Below are positions 51,451 through 62,812 of a stretch of DNA of 64,000 bases, piece by piece. The DNA is from Thozetella sp. PMI_491. Taxonomy: Eukaryota; Ascomycota; Sordariomycetes; Chaetosphaeriales; Chaetosphaeriaceae. The translations under genes were made by a program, and so were the position numbers. Location: NCBI GenBank assembly GCA_021432635.1, contig MU270015.1, positions 2,679,678 to 2,743,677 on the forward strand, read 5' to 3'. The stretch's first letter is position 1. Each line of letters starts with the position of its first letter. The notes under the pieces were generated by a model. The model was not told the DNA's origin and made no database searches. It saw only the letters and a program-made list of their open reading frames with translations.

Positions 51451-54400
51451 TATCGATATTTTTAGCAACTTATAAGTAGGCTTATACTTATATTTATCTA
51501 TTAATATATTACTAAGTTTCCCTTTCCTTTTATATTATTATATATTAATAAGATATCTAGTTATATAAAGAAATAAAAAACTATTTTTAATAAAACTTAA
51601 AAATATTACCTTCTTACTAAATTTATTAATTAAAATAGGGTTAAGTCTAATATACTATATTCTTATTGTTTTAAAAAGGGTTTAAAGTATAAAGTAATTA
51701 ATCATTTAAGAAAATACTATTATTATATTAAGTCTAGAAAATTATATAATAGCTTATTAATAGTAAATACTTATAAGTATTTTATAGTTTATAAGGGTTA
51801 TACTTATTAACTTACTAATATAATAGCTTAAAACTTATTAAAATAGTCTAGGCTAAAGTATAAGAAAGAGGAGGCAGGCAAGACAATCCACCTTTAACAT
51901 ATAAAAGTATTAACAGTATAAAAATCTCTATTTAAAATACTTATATAGTTAGACTATTTATATAAGTAAAAGAAACTAGTCTATTTATAAGGTAAGTAGT
52001 TATTTATTTATAGGGTTATAGGTTTAAAGAAGGATATTATTAAAGAGATATCTTTAGAGTAGTATATTATAAGGGAAGTATAGGGTTTAAATGCCTTTAA
52101 TATAATTAACTAAGAGGTAATAGGTTTTAACTTAATATTAATTAATTAGGGTTTTAATAGTAGAACTATTAAATAAGCTCTTATAAGTTTTCTAGGTGTT
52201 TACTAGGTTTTTATATATTTTTACTAGTATTATATCCTATCTACTTAACTAGGTACTTTAATCTATCTTTAGTATTATAAAAGTCTATAATATTTTTAAC
52301 TTTATATTTTAGTTGCTTATTAACTTTTATATATTTGTTTAGTCTAGTGTTTTTTAATACTAATTTAAGTAGTAAGACATAGAAAATTAGATATATCTAT
52401 ATTATTATAAATAGTTTTAGTTTATAAATAATCTTACTAGTTTATCTTTTAATCTAAAATAGTCTTAACTTTTTAAAGTCTAATTTATCGCTTAGTTATA
52501 TTATCTTAATATTTTTTTATAAGAGGTAGATCTTATCTCTCTTTTAAAAGGTTAGTCTCTTTAACCTTTTCTAATTAGTATATTTACTTATTTTATTATA
52601 GACAAACTCTAGTTTTTTTTTTATAAGTTTATATAAGGTTTTTAATTCTTTAACTCTTAGTCTTATTTTAAGATTTTCTTTTAAGTTAAAAGGGGTTTAA
52701 TAGACTTTTAATTTAAAGTTATAGTTAGTAAAGAATAAAGATATCTTAGTTAATTCTTATCTAGTGTTATTATAGGTAAACTAGGCGATTAGTAGTAATT
52801 ATACCTAATTATTTTATTTATAGTTGATATAATAATATAAATATTATTTTATAGTCTAATTAAATCTTTTTATTTATCTATTAAACTAAGGGTAGTAAGC
52901 TATTAATAATTAGTGTTTAGTTTTAAGTTAGGCTATAAGGGCTTTTTAAAAGTTTAAGGTAAATAATTTATCTCTGTTACTAACTAGTTCGTCTAATAGT
53001 TTATAGTTTATAATAATATTTTTTATAAATATATAAGCTAGTTCTTTAATATTACTAGCTTTTTTATATAGGATAAAATAGCTATACTTAATAAGTCTAT
53101 CAGTAATTACTAGGATACTATTAAAAGATACTTTAATTAAGGGTTTTTCTAAGAGTAATAGTTTTACTATAAAATCTAAAGAGACTAAGCTCTATAACTT
53201 TTTAGGGATTAGAAAAGGTTATAATTCTTTATAGATCTTATACCGATTTACCTTACTTTTATTATATTTATTATATTTTTTAATTACTTCTTTTATAGTT
53301 TTCTTAGCTTTAGGGAAGTTATAGGTATAGTATAATTATTTTAGAGTCTTAATAACTCTTTAATATCTATAGGGGAGGATTTTATATAATTCTTTTACTA
53401 GGTCTTATTATAAAGTATTAGGGATATAGATCTTTTTATAGAATTAGTAGACTTTATTTTTCTTCTCTATATTTTTACTAAAGCTACTTTATATAAAGTC
53501 TATAAAGTCTTAGTTATTATAAGCTTCTTTAATTTTATTAGTCTAATTAGGGTTTAAAAAGACTTAAAAGATAGTGTTTAACTCTTAAAGAGCCTAGCCT
53601 AGGCTTTTATCTTTTAAGACTATTAAGATACTTTATATATAAGGTTTTAGTTTTTATATATAGTCTTTTCTTTAACTAAGAGTGTCTATCCTAGTGTTTT
53701 TAGGTCCTTTTTTATATATAATTTTAAAATTAAATTTAAAGAGAAATTTAGTCTATCTAATTTGTTATTTATTAAGTTCCTTATTAGTTGTAAAATAGGT
53801 AAGGTTCTTATAATCTATATAAATAATAACTTAGTGTTATACTTTATAAAGATAAACCTTTTATTCTTTAAGGGCTTTAATAATAGCTATTAGTTTTTTA
53901 TTATATATTTAATAGTTAATTTCTACTCCTTTAAGTTTTTTTAAGAAGAAGGCAACTAGGTGTTATAGTCCTTTCTTATTATATTATCTAAGTTGTCTTT
54001 TAATTATAAAGTCTAAAGAGTTAGTTTTAACTTTATATAGTCTTACTAGGTCTAAGAGTATAAGTATAGGTTTACTTAAGATCTTTAATTTAATAGCTTT
54101 AAAGGCTTTACTAGCTTAATTATTCTACTTAAACTTAGTCTTCTTATAGATAAGCTTAGTAAGTAGTAAAGCAAGTTTACTATAGCTTTTTATAAAGCAG
54201 TAATAATAATTAGTAAATCTAAGGAAAGCTTATACTTCTTTTATTATTTTTAATAGTAGCTAGTCTTATACTACTACTACTTTCTTAAGGTTTATCCTAA
54301 TAAATCTAGGGGTAATTTTAAATCCTAGGAAGATAGTTTCTTTAGTGTAAAACTTACTCTTCTTTAGTTTTATTAAGAGTTTAATATCTTTTAAGGCTTA

Positions 54401-57260
54401 TAGTATAATATAAATATATTACTTATATTTTACTTTATTTTTTAAGTAGATAAGGATATTATCTAGGTAGATAATATAGAATCTATTAATATAAGGTTAT
54501 AAGATATAGTTAATTATAGCTTAAAATATTACTAGGGCGTTTTATAGTTTAAAAGGTATAACTAGGTACTTATAGTGTTTATACTTAGTTTTAATTACTA
54601 TTTTCTATTCTTCTCCTTTTATTATTTAGATTAAGTTATAGGCTTTTTTTAAGTTAAGGCATGTTATTATTATAGCTCTTATTAGTTAGTCTTATAGTTT
54701 AAATATTAAGGGTAATAGTCCTTTATTAAGGATAGTAATACTATTAAGTTATTAATAGTTAATATATAGTCTTTATTTTTTAATACTATCCTTACTTTTC
54801 TTTAGTATAAATAAGATTAGGTATTTTACTAGTAAATTTAATAGTTATATATAATCTTTCTCTAGGTTTTTATTAAGATATTATTATAAAGCTGTAAATT
54901 TCTCCTTGTCTAGTCTATAGATTTTATATAATTTAAGTTATTCTCTTGGTTTAATTAGTATATAATAGTTAAACTAATTATACTTTAATAATCTTATATC
55001 TAATATTTTTTTAAATAATTTATTATACTTCTAGTATTCTTCTAGTATCTCGTTTAAGATTTTTATTATAAATACTTTAATAATTATTAATATCTTAAAA
55101 GTCTTTTCTATAAGCTTATTTAAGGATCTCTTATAAGTTATTCTAGAGGTTAAGTCTTTTTAAATATCTTTAGTTTCTCTTTTTAAGATTAGTTAGGTAT
55201 ATTTTTTAAGTATTAGTCTAAAGAATATCTAGCTAGTTGTCTAGTTAATTCTTAGGTTATTCTTTTATAACTATAATATCCCTAGAATTAAGTGGTATAA
55301 TTTAATTTCTATAATATTAAAGGTTACTTTTTTATTATATATATTATAAGCTAATATTAAGAGGGGTATAGTCTTTATTATAATATCTCTCTTTTTATAC
55401 TAAGCTAGTTCTCCTTTTATAATATATAAACAATATATAAATTCTTTCTTTTTCTAAGATAATTATAACTAGTTAATAACTCTAAGTAATATATAATTTC
55501 CTTAGGATTTATTATTAATTACTATAATAATATTATACTAATTATTAATAATAAAAGTATAGGTAAATAATCTTAAATTTAAGCTAATAATTATTATAAA
55601 AGTCTTTATCTCTAGGTTATCCTATTAACTCTTTATAAGTAATATCTATTATTTTTTATCTAGTTTTATCTTAGGGTTAGTTATAAGTATTAGCTTTTAT
55701 CTATAGGTTATAGTTTATATTATATAAGGTTTTTAAGCTAGGATTTAAGTCTTATATTAATAAATTACTTTTATATATGTTTTATAGCTTTGATTTATTC
55801 CTTTATAGTTTTTATTTATAAATTAATAAGGTCTTCTCTTATAAGAATATATCTTTATACTTTTCCTTAGTGTTATTATATAATTTTCTCTAAGTAGTAG
55901 TATAAATATATTATTAAAGTATATTATATTATGTTTAACTTATTTTTATAATATATTAGGAATTAAAGGTTTAGCTTAAAGGTAGCTTATCTATTATATT
56001 AATCCTTTATTTCCTAATACTTTATTTCTTCTTATAAATATAAGTTATTAATTTACTATGTCTTATACTTAATAGAGAAGAAATTATACTTTAGTTTATT
56101 TATAATATATACTTTATATAATATAATATATTATATCTAAGTAATTTTTTTATAGTATCTATATTAAGGGCTTATTTAAGGGTTATCTTAATAGTTTAGT
56201 TATTAGTTATTTTTTAAGGAGTTATAGTATAAGACTTTATCTATAAGGAATAATATATATTCTCCTTTTAAGATTAAGTTAAGTCTAATTCCTAGGTATT
56301 TTTAAACTATAAATAAGGGGGTATTATATAATTTTTTTATTAGTTTTTCTTTAATTTTTAATAGATTATTAAATTCTTTTCTTTATTACTTAAGTATATA
56401 AAAAGCAAGTTATTTATCACTTTCTTTATAAATATAAGTCCTAATAAAAGAGTTATCTAACTATATCTTTTAAACTTCTTAGTTATTATAATATATTATT
56501 ATAAGGTATTATTTAAGATAGTCTAGCTATTTAGATATAAATATTAAAATATCTAGTTCTAAAAGTTTCCCTAGTTATTATATACTAATAGGTTTTTATT
56601 TTATATATAGGGTATTATCTTTAATATATATATTATATCTAAAGTTATTTAGATTTATAAATTAATATTTTTTTTTATTTTTAAAATAATTATCATATAA
56701 TTTTTATAGCTAATAGTTTAGTCTATTATCTTAATTCTTTATATATTTTAAAGATAGTAATATATAAAAGAGTAAATACTTTATATAATAAATATATATT
56801 ATTATTTCTCTTTATTCTTAGATATAATAGACTTTTTTACTTTAGTATTTTAAGTAAGTCTTAGCTTTATTTATTTTATAAGGTTTATTTAATCTATAAT
56901 ATATAATTAGCTTTAATCCTTATATAGTTAGGGTTATATTATTTCTAACTAGTAGTAGTAGATAATCTACTTCTACTATTATTTTAGGGTATAGTATAGC
57001 TTCTCTAGTTATTAATCTGCTTAAGATTATATATTATTTTAGAGATAGTTTCTTTATTAGTACTATAGTATAAGTATTACTAAGATCTATAACGTTATAG
57101 GTTAGGTTGTTTTATATAATTATATTTAAGGTCTAAACTAGTTTATATTATACTAGATTAACTAATTATTTCTTAGGTACTAATTTCTAACCTATTTTTT
57201 TTAACTATTTATATATATTAGTATAGTGTCTTTTTCTTTAATAATTATAGTACTTAATAT
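51451..57260 (-). pseudogene. G1a gypsy pol remnant (PR, RT, RNase H, integrase, chromodomain)
   Basis: Minus-strand reading shows an RT segment with a VDYRQLN-type motif near 54720-54770 and the catalytic YLDDILIY motif at 54442-54472, where the second D appears as N through G-to-A. The end of RNase H at 53680-53800 reads KFNFKIIYKKGPKNTRIDTLS. Integrase lies between about 52500 and 53650. A chromodomain-type end at about 52200-52480 includes a LKYLVKQIEYN-like segment and is shared with 59947-60270. Protease is expected near 55000-56500 but was not located. The order PR-RT-RH-IN-chromodomain identifies a Ty3/gypsy chromovirus-type element. Many stops make it inactive. Confidence 0.88.
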
Positions 57261-58290
57261 TCTTAAGGTCTTATTTTAGTTTTTATTATATTATATTTAA
57301 GTCTATAGGTCTTAAATATATCTTATATATTATTATTTAACAGTTCTAGTATTAATTAATAAATTGTTTAGACTAGTTATTTTATTAAGGTCTTCTAGTA
57401 TTAGCTAATTATTAGGGTTTTTACTATTATTTTTTTATCCTTTATTTATATAATTAGTTATTAATATAGGTTGTTATTTCTATATATAATAAGAAATCTT
57501 TTAAGGGGTTAAGCTTTAAGACTTTGTCTTTAACTTTGCTTTTAAATCCTTAGTAAAACAGGAATTTCTTGGTTTTATTAGTATAGTTTAAAAGTAAGTA
57601 AAGGCATTAGAATTTTACTATGTACTAGACTATTAAACCTTTTTACTTAAGTTGGTATAGGCTTTGTTCTTATTAGTATTTCTTATCTGGTTTTTAAAAG
57701 AGGGATTTTAAGGCTTATTTATATTTTATATAAGTTATAAAGATGTTATAAGTTTCTAGTCTAAGTTCTAAGGTAAATCCCTTTTTAAAAAAGTTTATAA
57801 GGTATAGTTTAAACTATACTAGTACTCTTCCCTTTAGAAATAAGTTGGTATATACTACTTTTTTATATTTGTTTTAAAAGCTATTAATATAGAAACAGTA
57901 GTAAGCTCCTACTTAAGCTAGGTAGTTTTTTAGGTGTCTATAAGTACTATTAAAAGGCTGGGGCTAGTTAAGCCTTAGCTTTTCTTGTCTTTTAATAGGG
58001 GTTGTGATAATATTAGTAACAGCATATATAGTATATAGATTACTTTTAAGTTAGGGCACTTAAGTGGTGCTAGCGTATAGTTTACTAATAAGTTTTTTCA
58101 TCTGGGCAAGGTCTCTCTTTATACTAATGTATTTAGTATTGTCTCTACTGTTATTAGTGTCTTTTATTTCTTAGTTAAGGCTGTGTTAAGCAGGGGCCTT
58201 TTCCTTTTTCTTGTTAGACTTGCTAGAGTTATAGCTGCTGGTAGATGGGGTGTTTTTACTAGATATATTGACTATAGAATGTTGTTGATT
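57200..58290 (-). pseudogene. G1a gag remnant with CCHC zinc knuckle
   Basis: This is the best preserved coding stretch in the window. The minus strand from about 58280 reads a Ser/Lys-rich N-terminus, then RDLAQMKKLISKLY and a gag-like domain with PFN..YRHLKNYLAQVGAYY and FLKGRVLVQF segments. It ends at 57208-57254 in YxxYxxxxHxxxxY-type spacing, which is CX2CX4HX4C with TGY codons changed to TAY. The start codon is lost. It lies next to the 5' LTR, where RIP is weakest. Only a few in-frame stops (former Q codons) break it. Confidence 0.82.
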
Positions 58291-58326
58291 ATACTTGTCT
58301 TATCCTCTGAAAGAGAGTAATTAATA

Positions 58327-58765
58327 TGTTATAATACTAAGATCCTAAGGTTAGTATTCTTAATATATAGGGGGTTCTTTCCTAAGATAAGGAGGGTAGA
58401 GACAAGTAGAGTATTAATTAACTAAGAGGTGTAGAATCTAAAGCGTAAGCTGAGGTAGCTTGAATAGATTAATTATTAAAGAGCAAAGGCTAACTGATCT
58501 ATCTAGGTAGAGACTATGGTCTTATATACTAGGTTGCTCTTTATAGCTTACTTTAGATCGCCAAAGGCCTAGAGCTCCTAGGTGATCCAGGAGCTCTAGG
58601 CTTACTGAGGGCCAGGTGCTCCGTGGTGATCCTTCCTGACTGGCGGAACATCCGTGTGGATGCCTGAGGCATCCATCGGGGGTTCTGCCTGTCGTGACTA
58701 CTTGCGGCTAAGCACTGGGCCGTGTTAGTGGTCGCGGGGAGGTGGCTGATGCCTTAGTTGTAACA
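58327..58765 (-). mobile_element. G1a 5' LTR (439 bp), right part nearly unmutated
   Basis: Starts TGTTATAATACTAAG and ends GTTGTAACA. The first 230 bases are partly mutated. From about 58560 to 58765 CA, TG and CG are abundant and GC content is high. The change to saturated RIP at 58766 is abrupt because the flanking G2a is older. Confidence 0.93.
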
Positions 58766-58770
58766 ATTAT
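58766..58770 (+). other. Target site duplication of G1a, right
   Basis: ATTAT, identical to 50991-50995. Confidence 0.88.
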
Positions 58771-59718
58771 CTTTTAAAGACTCTCTTATTATAAAATAGT
58801 TTAACACTTATTAGCCTTAAATAATAGCAGTTATAGCTTTTAAGTCTTTTAACTCTAATTAAAAGGATATACTTAATAATATATAAGTATTAAGTCCTTC
58901 TATCTTAATAATATAACCCTAAGTATTTTTAAAGGATAAGATTATTATAGTTAAAGCTTAAGGTAATACTATTACCTTATAATTACCCTTACTTATAGTT
59001 TAAAGTATATCTTATAATTATACTTATACTAGTTTTATTAATATAACCTCTACTATTATTAATAGTATTAATAGCTAAAAAAGTAGATCTTATACTAGCT
59101 TTATTAATACTATTACTAGTACTATTATTAATACTATTACTAGCACTAATAATAATATATAAATCTATAATTAATACTATAATAATAATAGTAGTATTAA
59201 TAATAATAGTAATATTAATAGTAATCTAACTAGTAATTAAAAAAGTAGAGTTTTTAATAGTACTAGTAGTACTAATAATAATGCTATTATTAATACTATT
59301 AATATATAGACTAATAGTTAAAATAGTAATACCTAGAAAAGTAAGTCTTTTACTAGCTCCTAATTTAAGACTTATAATAAGGATATATTTAAAGTAGCTA
59401 AAACTCTTTTCTTTAATAATATTAAGCTTATTATCTTTAGTATTATTATAATTAAAGCTTTTATACCTTTCTTTACTTAATTACCTCTTCTCCTTTAAAG
59501 CTTTAGCTATTCTTTTATTTTCCTAGTTAATACTTCTTTCTTTTTACTTAATTATAAGCTTTATCTAGGGGTAAAACTTCCTAGCTTATAAAAAACTAAC
59601 TCTTTCCTTTTTATTATTATTTCTCCTCCCTTAATATCTCTAATATATTCTAATACTTTATCTCCTTCCTTCTCCTTAGCTTAACTAGTCTAAGTCTTAC
59701 TTATTAGATTAAATAATC
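58766..59718 (-). pseudogene. Gypsy remnant G2a, part 3 (linker and gag side)
   Basis: Continues part 2 and aligns with about 44546-45505 of G2b, including the S/T/N-rich linker (about 59085-59340). It stops at 59718 at the TGTTGG LTR. The remaining ~1.2 kb leader and 5' LTR of G2a are missing, so this border is a rearrangement or deletion and not only an insertion. Confidence 0.8.
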
Positions 59719-59946
59719 TGTTGGTTCAATACTAGGATCCCATTCCTGGGGTAAAACAAAGGGCTAAAACTGGTTCATACTGTTGGTCTGGTCTTCTCTG
59801 TATCTGGTGGAAAGCAGTCTAGGAGCTCCAGAGAGCTCTTAAATAGCTTCCATCTTGATCACGTGGTTGCTCCCCACATAGCTCCCATGGAGCTTCCAGC
59901 TCCCATATCCACAGCGAGCGAGCGCTGCGAATCTACTGTTCCAACA
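59719..59946 (+). mobile_element. Solo LTR, TGTTGG...CCAACA (228 bp), not RIP-mutated
   Basis: The ends TGTTGG and CCAACA are perfect inverted repeats, as in LTRs. Base composition is normal, with CG-rich GCGAGCGAGCGCTGCG near the right end. The first 83 bases equal 11828-11910 exactly. There is no internal region, so this is a solo LTR or a small non-autonomous element. Direct 5-bp flanks do not match (TAATC against ATAAT), although ATAAT occurs one base further left. At 228 bp it is shorter than the duplication length usually needed to trigger RIP. Confidence 0.75.
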
Positions 59947-61020
59947 ATAATATAACCAAGCGATAAATTAAACTTTAAGAAGTTAGAACTATTTCAGATT
60001 AAAAAACAAACTAGTAAAGTCACCTATAAACTAAGACTCCCTATAATAATATAGATATACTTTGTCTTTTATATCTTACTGTTTAAACTAGTATTAAGAA
60101 ACACTAGATTAAATAAATATATAAAAGTTAATAAACAACTAAAATATAAAGTTAAGAATATTATAGACTTTTATAACATTAAAGATAGATTAAAATACCT
60201 AGTTAAGTAGATAGAATATAACGCTAGTAAAAACATATAAAAACTTAGTAAATACCTAGAGAATTTATAGAAGCTTATTTAATAGTTCTACCTCTAGAAT
60301 CCTAACTGGCCTATATTAAACTAAGGTTAACTAATATAAAAGAGTCTAACCCAAAATCTAACCAGGAAAAAGAATCCCCTATACTAAGCTTACTTAAATA
60401 ATTAATAGTATAAGCCTCTATTAACTCTTTAGCCTTTAAATTTATAAACCCTTAAGTAAATAGATCTATACCCTTTGTCTCTAAGGCTTTATATTACTTA
60501 TATAAATAAGCTAGACAACTAACTATAATAGAAATCTATATCTATAATATAAATAGTACCTCCTTAGCCTCTTCTTCTTTAAGATATAATTTCTTTTAAT
60601 TATCTAAATATTTTAATACTATTAATAGTTATTAATAAACTTATACCCTAATATATAAGACTTATAAGAACTTATAAGATAAAGCTACTAAAGACTTATT
60701 ATAAGTATAGCCTTACTTTATATACTTAAAGCACCTTAATACCTTTCTATCTAATATCTTACACGTTAAATTATATTTAAAATAAAAAGAATATATTATA
60801 TTAGATAAAAGTATAAATCTATGTAAATTAATCTAAGCAGCTAATATATAACACTTACAAGTTTTATTAGCTATAAATTTTTATTTCTCTATATAACTAA
60901 ATATCTTATTAGTATATAACAATAAAGAAAAAAAGAACTATAGCAACCTATTAACTAATAAATATAGGCTAGGGCTTATTTATAAGTCGCTATAAATATT
61001 AATATAAAAGGAAGAGCTTA
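59947..61020 (+). pseudogene. 3' end of a second G1 copy (G1b): integrase end and chromodomain
   Basis: This matches the reverse complement of about 51451-52470 of G1a. Plus-strand reading starts with SDKLNFKKLELFQIKK, the end of integrase. It continues through a chromodomain with YKVKNIIDFYNIKDRLKYLV (about 60150-60210) and an ENL..LI.QFYLQNPNQP end near 60300. After that comes about 700 bp of further reading without a recognised domain, ending in the polypurine tract AAAAGGAAGAGCTTA. The 5' part of the element is missing left of 59947. Confidence 0.85.
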
Positions 61021-61442
61021 TATTATAATTAAGGTATTAGCTACCTCCCTATAACTACTAATAAGGCCTAGTGTTTTAAACCAGTGGTTAATAAGAGCAG
61101 AACTCCTAATAGATGCCTCAGGTATCTATACAGATACTTAGCTAATTAGAAAGGATTACTTAGATCACTATAGCAAGCCTAGCGCTCTAGATCACTTAGA
61201 TCACTATAATAAGCCTAGTAAGCTATAAAAAGCAACCTAATATATAAGACCACAGTCTCTACCTAGATAGATTAGTTAGCCTTTACTCTTCAGTAATTAA
61301 TCTCTCTACCCAAGCTTAACACTTACACTATCAGATCTTACCTCATGTCGATTAATACTCCACTCGTCTCTATCCTCTCTACCTTAAGAAAGAATCCCCT
61401 ACGCATTAAGAATACTAACCTTAGGATCTTAGTGTTGTAACA
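61021..61442 (+). mobile_element. G1b 3' LTR (422 bp)
   Basis: Inverted relative to the G1a LTRs. It starts TATTATAATTAAGG (from TGTTACAACTAAGG) and ends TTAGTGTTGTAACA. It is moderately RIP-mutated, with CA kept in 61240-61420. It interrupts the transposase gene that continues at 61443. Confidence 0.9.
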
Positions 61443-62730
61443 TATTATAATAAGATCTTATACTTATTAAAGCTTAGTTTAATCTTATATAAAATATAAA
61501 GGCTAAATAAGGGATCTTAAAAGAAAACTAGTAAAACTTTAATAAAACTAGTTTTATAATAGGTATTATATACCTAAGAATAACTATTATAACTTTAAAT
61601 AGTTATTTTAAGGCTAAACTAGCCTAACTAGGTAATTATAAGTAGGTTATAGTTATATAAGCTATAAATATAACTAGTAAAGCTATTTTTTTATTTATTA
61701 TCTTAGCTAGTTAATATTATTTTATTAACTAGTATAAAAAGTGTAGCTTATTAGTTAGCTAGGCTATTAAAACTACTGAAAATAGCTAGACTATAAATAA
61801 GATAGGCTATATATAAATCTAGTATTTTAATTATATTATATATAGCTATATAAAGGGTAGATATTAACTTCTTATACTAAATAGTTATAAAAGCTATTTT
61901 TTAGTTTAATTTAAAGCTTTTTATAAGGCTAATAATATTATTATACTTTATATACTAGCCTATTTATCTTATATACTTTAGTTATTAAATATAAAGTATT
62001 TTAAGCTATTAAAGTAAGTATATAACTGGTAAATTAAGGCTTATATAAGGGCTTATATTAACTATATTATAAAGTTAGAGTTTCTTTATAGCTTTTATAA
62101 GGCTTTTTTTATAGTTATTATACCTATTAATATAAAAGCTAGCTTTTTAGGGGTTAGTTTAGCTTTATATAATTTAACTAGGGTAATATTAAAGCTAGAT
62201 ATCTAGTTATAAATACCCTCCTTATTATTTAACCTCTTTATAACTACTACTATATAAATATTAGCTACACTATATAGTCTATATAAAACTACCTTTTAAA
62301 CTAACCTTATAAAAAGCTATATAATAACTTATTAAAATAATTCCCCTACCTATATATTAACTGTTATAAATAAGCTAGCTAAAGGGGCTATAATTATTAC
62401 CTATTAACTAGCTTTTTTATATATAAAGCTTATAATAGCTTATAAGGCTAATAAAGTACTTAATAAGTATAAGAGGGTTAAATATATATATATATAACTT
62501 AGGGGGGCCCTTATAATTAGGGAAGCCTTAGATATACTTAATTAAATAAATGTGGATAACTAGCTAGCTAGTAAATTATATAGTGAGGAGGGTTATATAA
62601 AAGGGGCTATTATAAAGCTATAGTGTTATAAGAGGTGTAAAAAGCTAGGCTATACTATTTATAAGTGCTTAAAGGCTATACTAGCTTTTAATTTATCTAT
62701 CTATAGTAAAAGCGTGGTTAATTAATAGTG
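61443..62730 (+). pseudogene. pogo/Fot-type DDE transposase remnant, 5'-truncated
   Basis: Plus-strand reading gives the catalytic core of a pogo-family (Tc1/mariner superfamily, DDE_1) transposase. NFNKTSF at 61534-61555 is the first catalytic block (NFDETGF, with D changed to N by RIP). A GN..WVTVI-like segment is near 61640, and AIKTTENS follows near 61775. LLILNSYKS at 61868-61895 is the LLLDGH block (D to N). Near 61966-61990 is the HSSHxLQPLDV block. The C-terminus at 62623-62667 has a CX3CX4(H)X4C zinc-knuckle-like end, a tail seen in many Fot/pogo proteins of ascomycetes. The N-terminal DNA-binding third is missing because G1b inserted at 61442. Stops and lost catalytic residues make it inactive. 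Confidence 0.88.
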
Positions 62731-62772
62731 TTATAATATAAATAAAGCTATTTTTAATATAAGGGTAGTAAA

Positions 62773-62812
62773 AAGTAAGTAGTTTACTTATATAAGTGGT
62801 TTACTTATAGAT
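62773..62812. repeat. Probable 3' end of the pogo element
   Basis: Two tandem 17-bp copies, AAGTAGTTTACTTATAT and AAGTGGTTTACTTATAG, lie just behind the transposase. Fot/pogo elements have short terminal repeats with TA target duplications, and AGTGGTTTAC-type ends are common. The matching left end is lost, so this is inferred. Confidence 0.45.

Larger units (their letters stand above)
50996..58765 (-). mobile_element. Complete gypsy element G1a (7,770 bp)
   Basis: Direct LTRs of 439 bp (50996-51434 and 58327-58765) flank a minus-strand gag-pol, with a perfect 5-bp duplication ATTAT at both ends. The polypurine tract is at 51435-51450. RIP intensity falls from the 3' end (left, saturated) to the 5' end (right, GC-rich). 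The insertion target is G2a. Confidence 0.93.
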
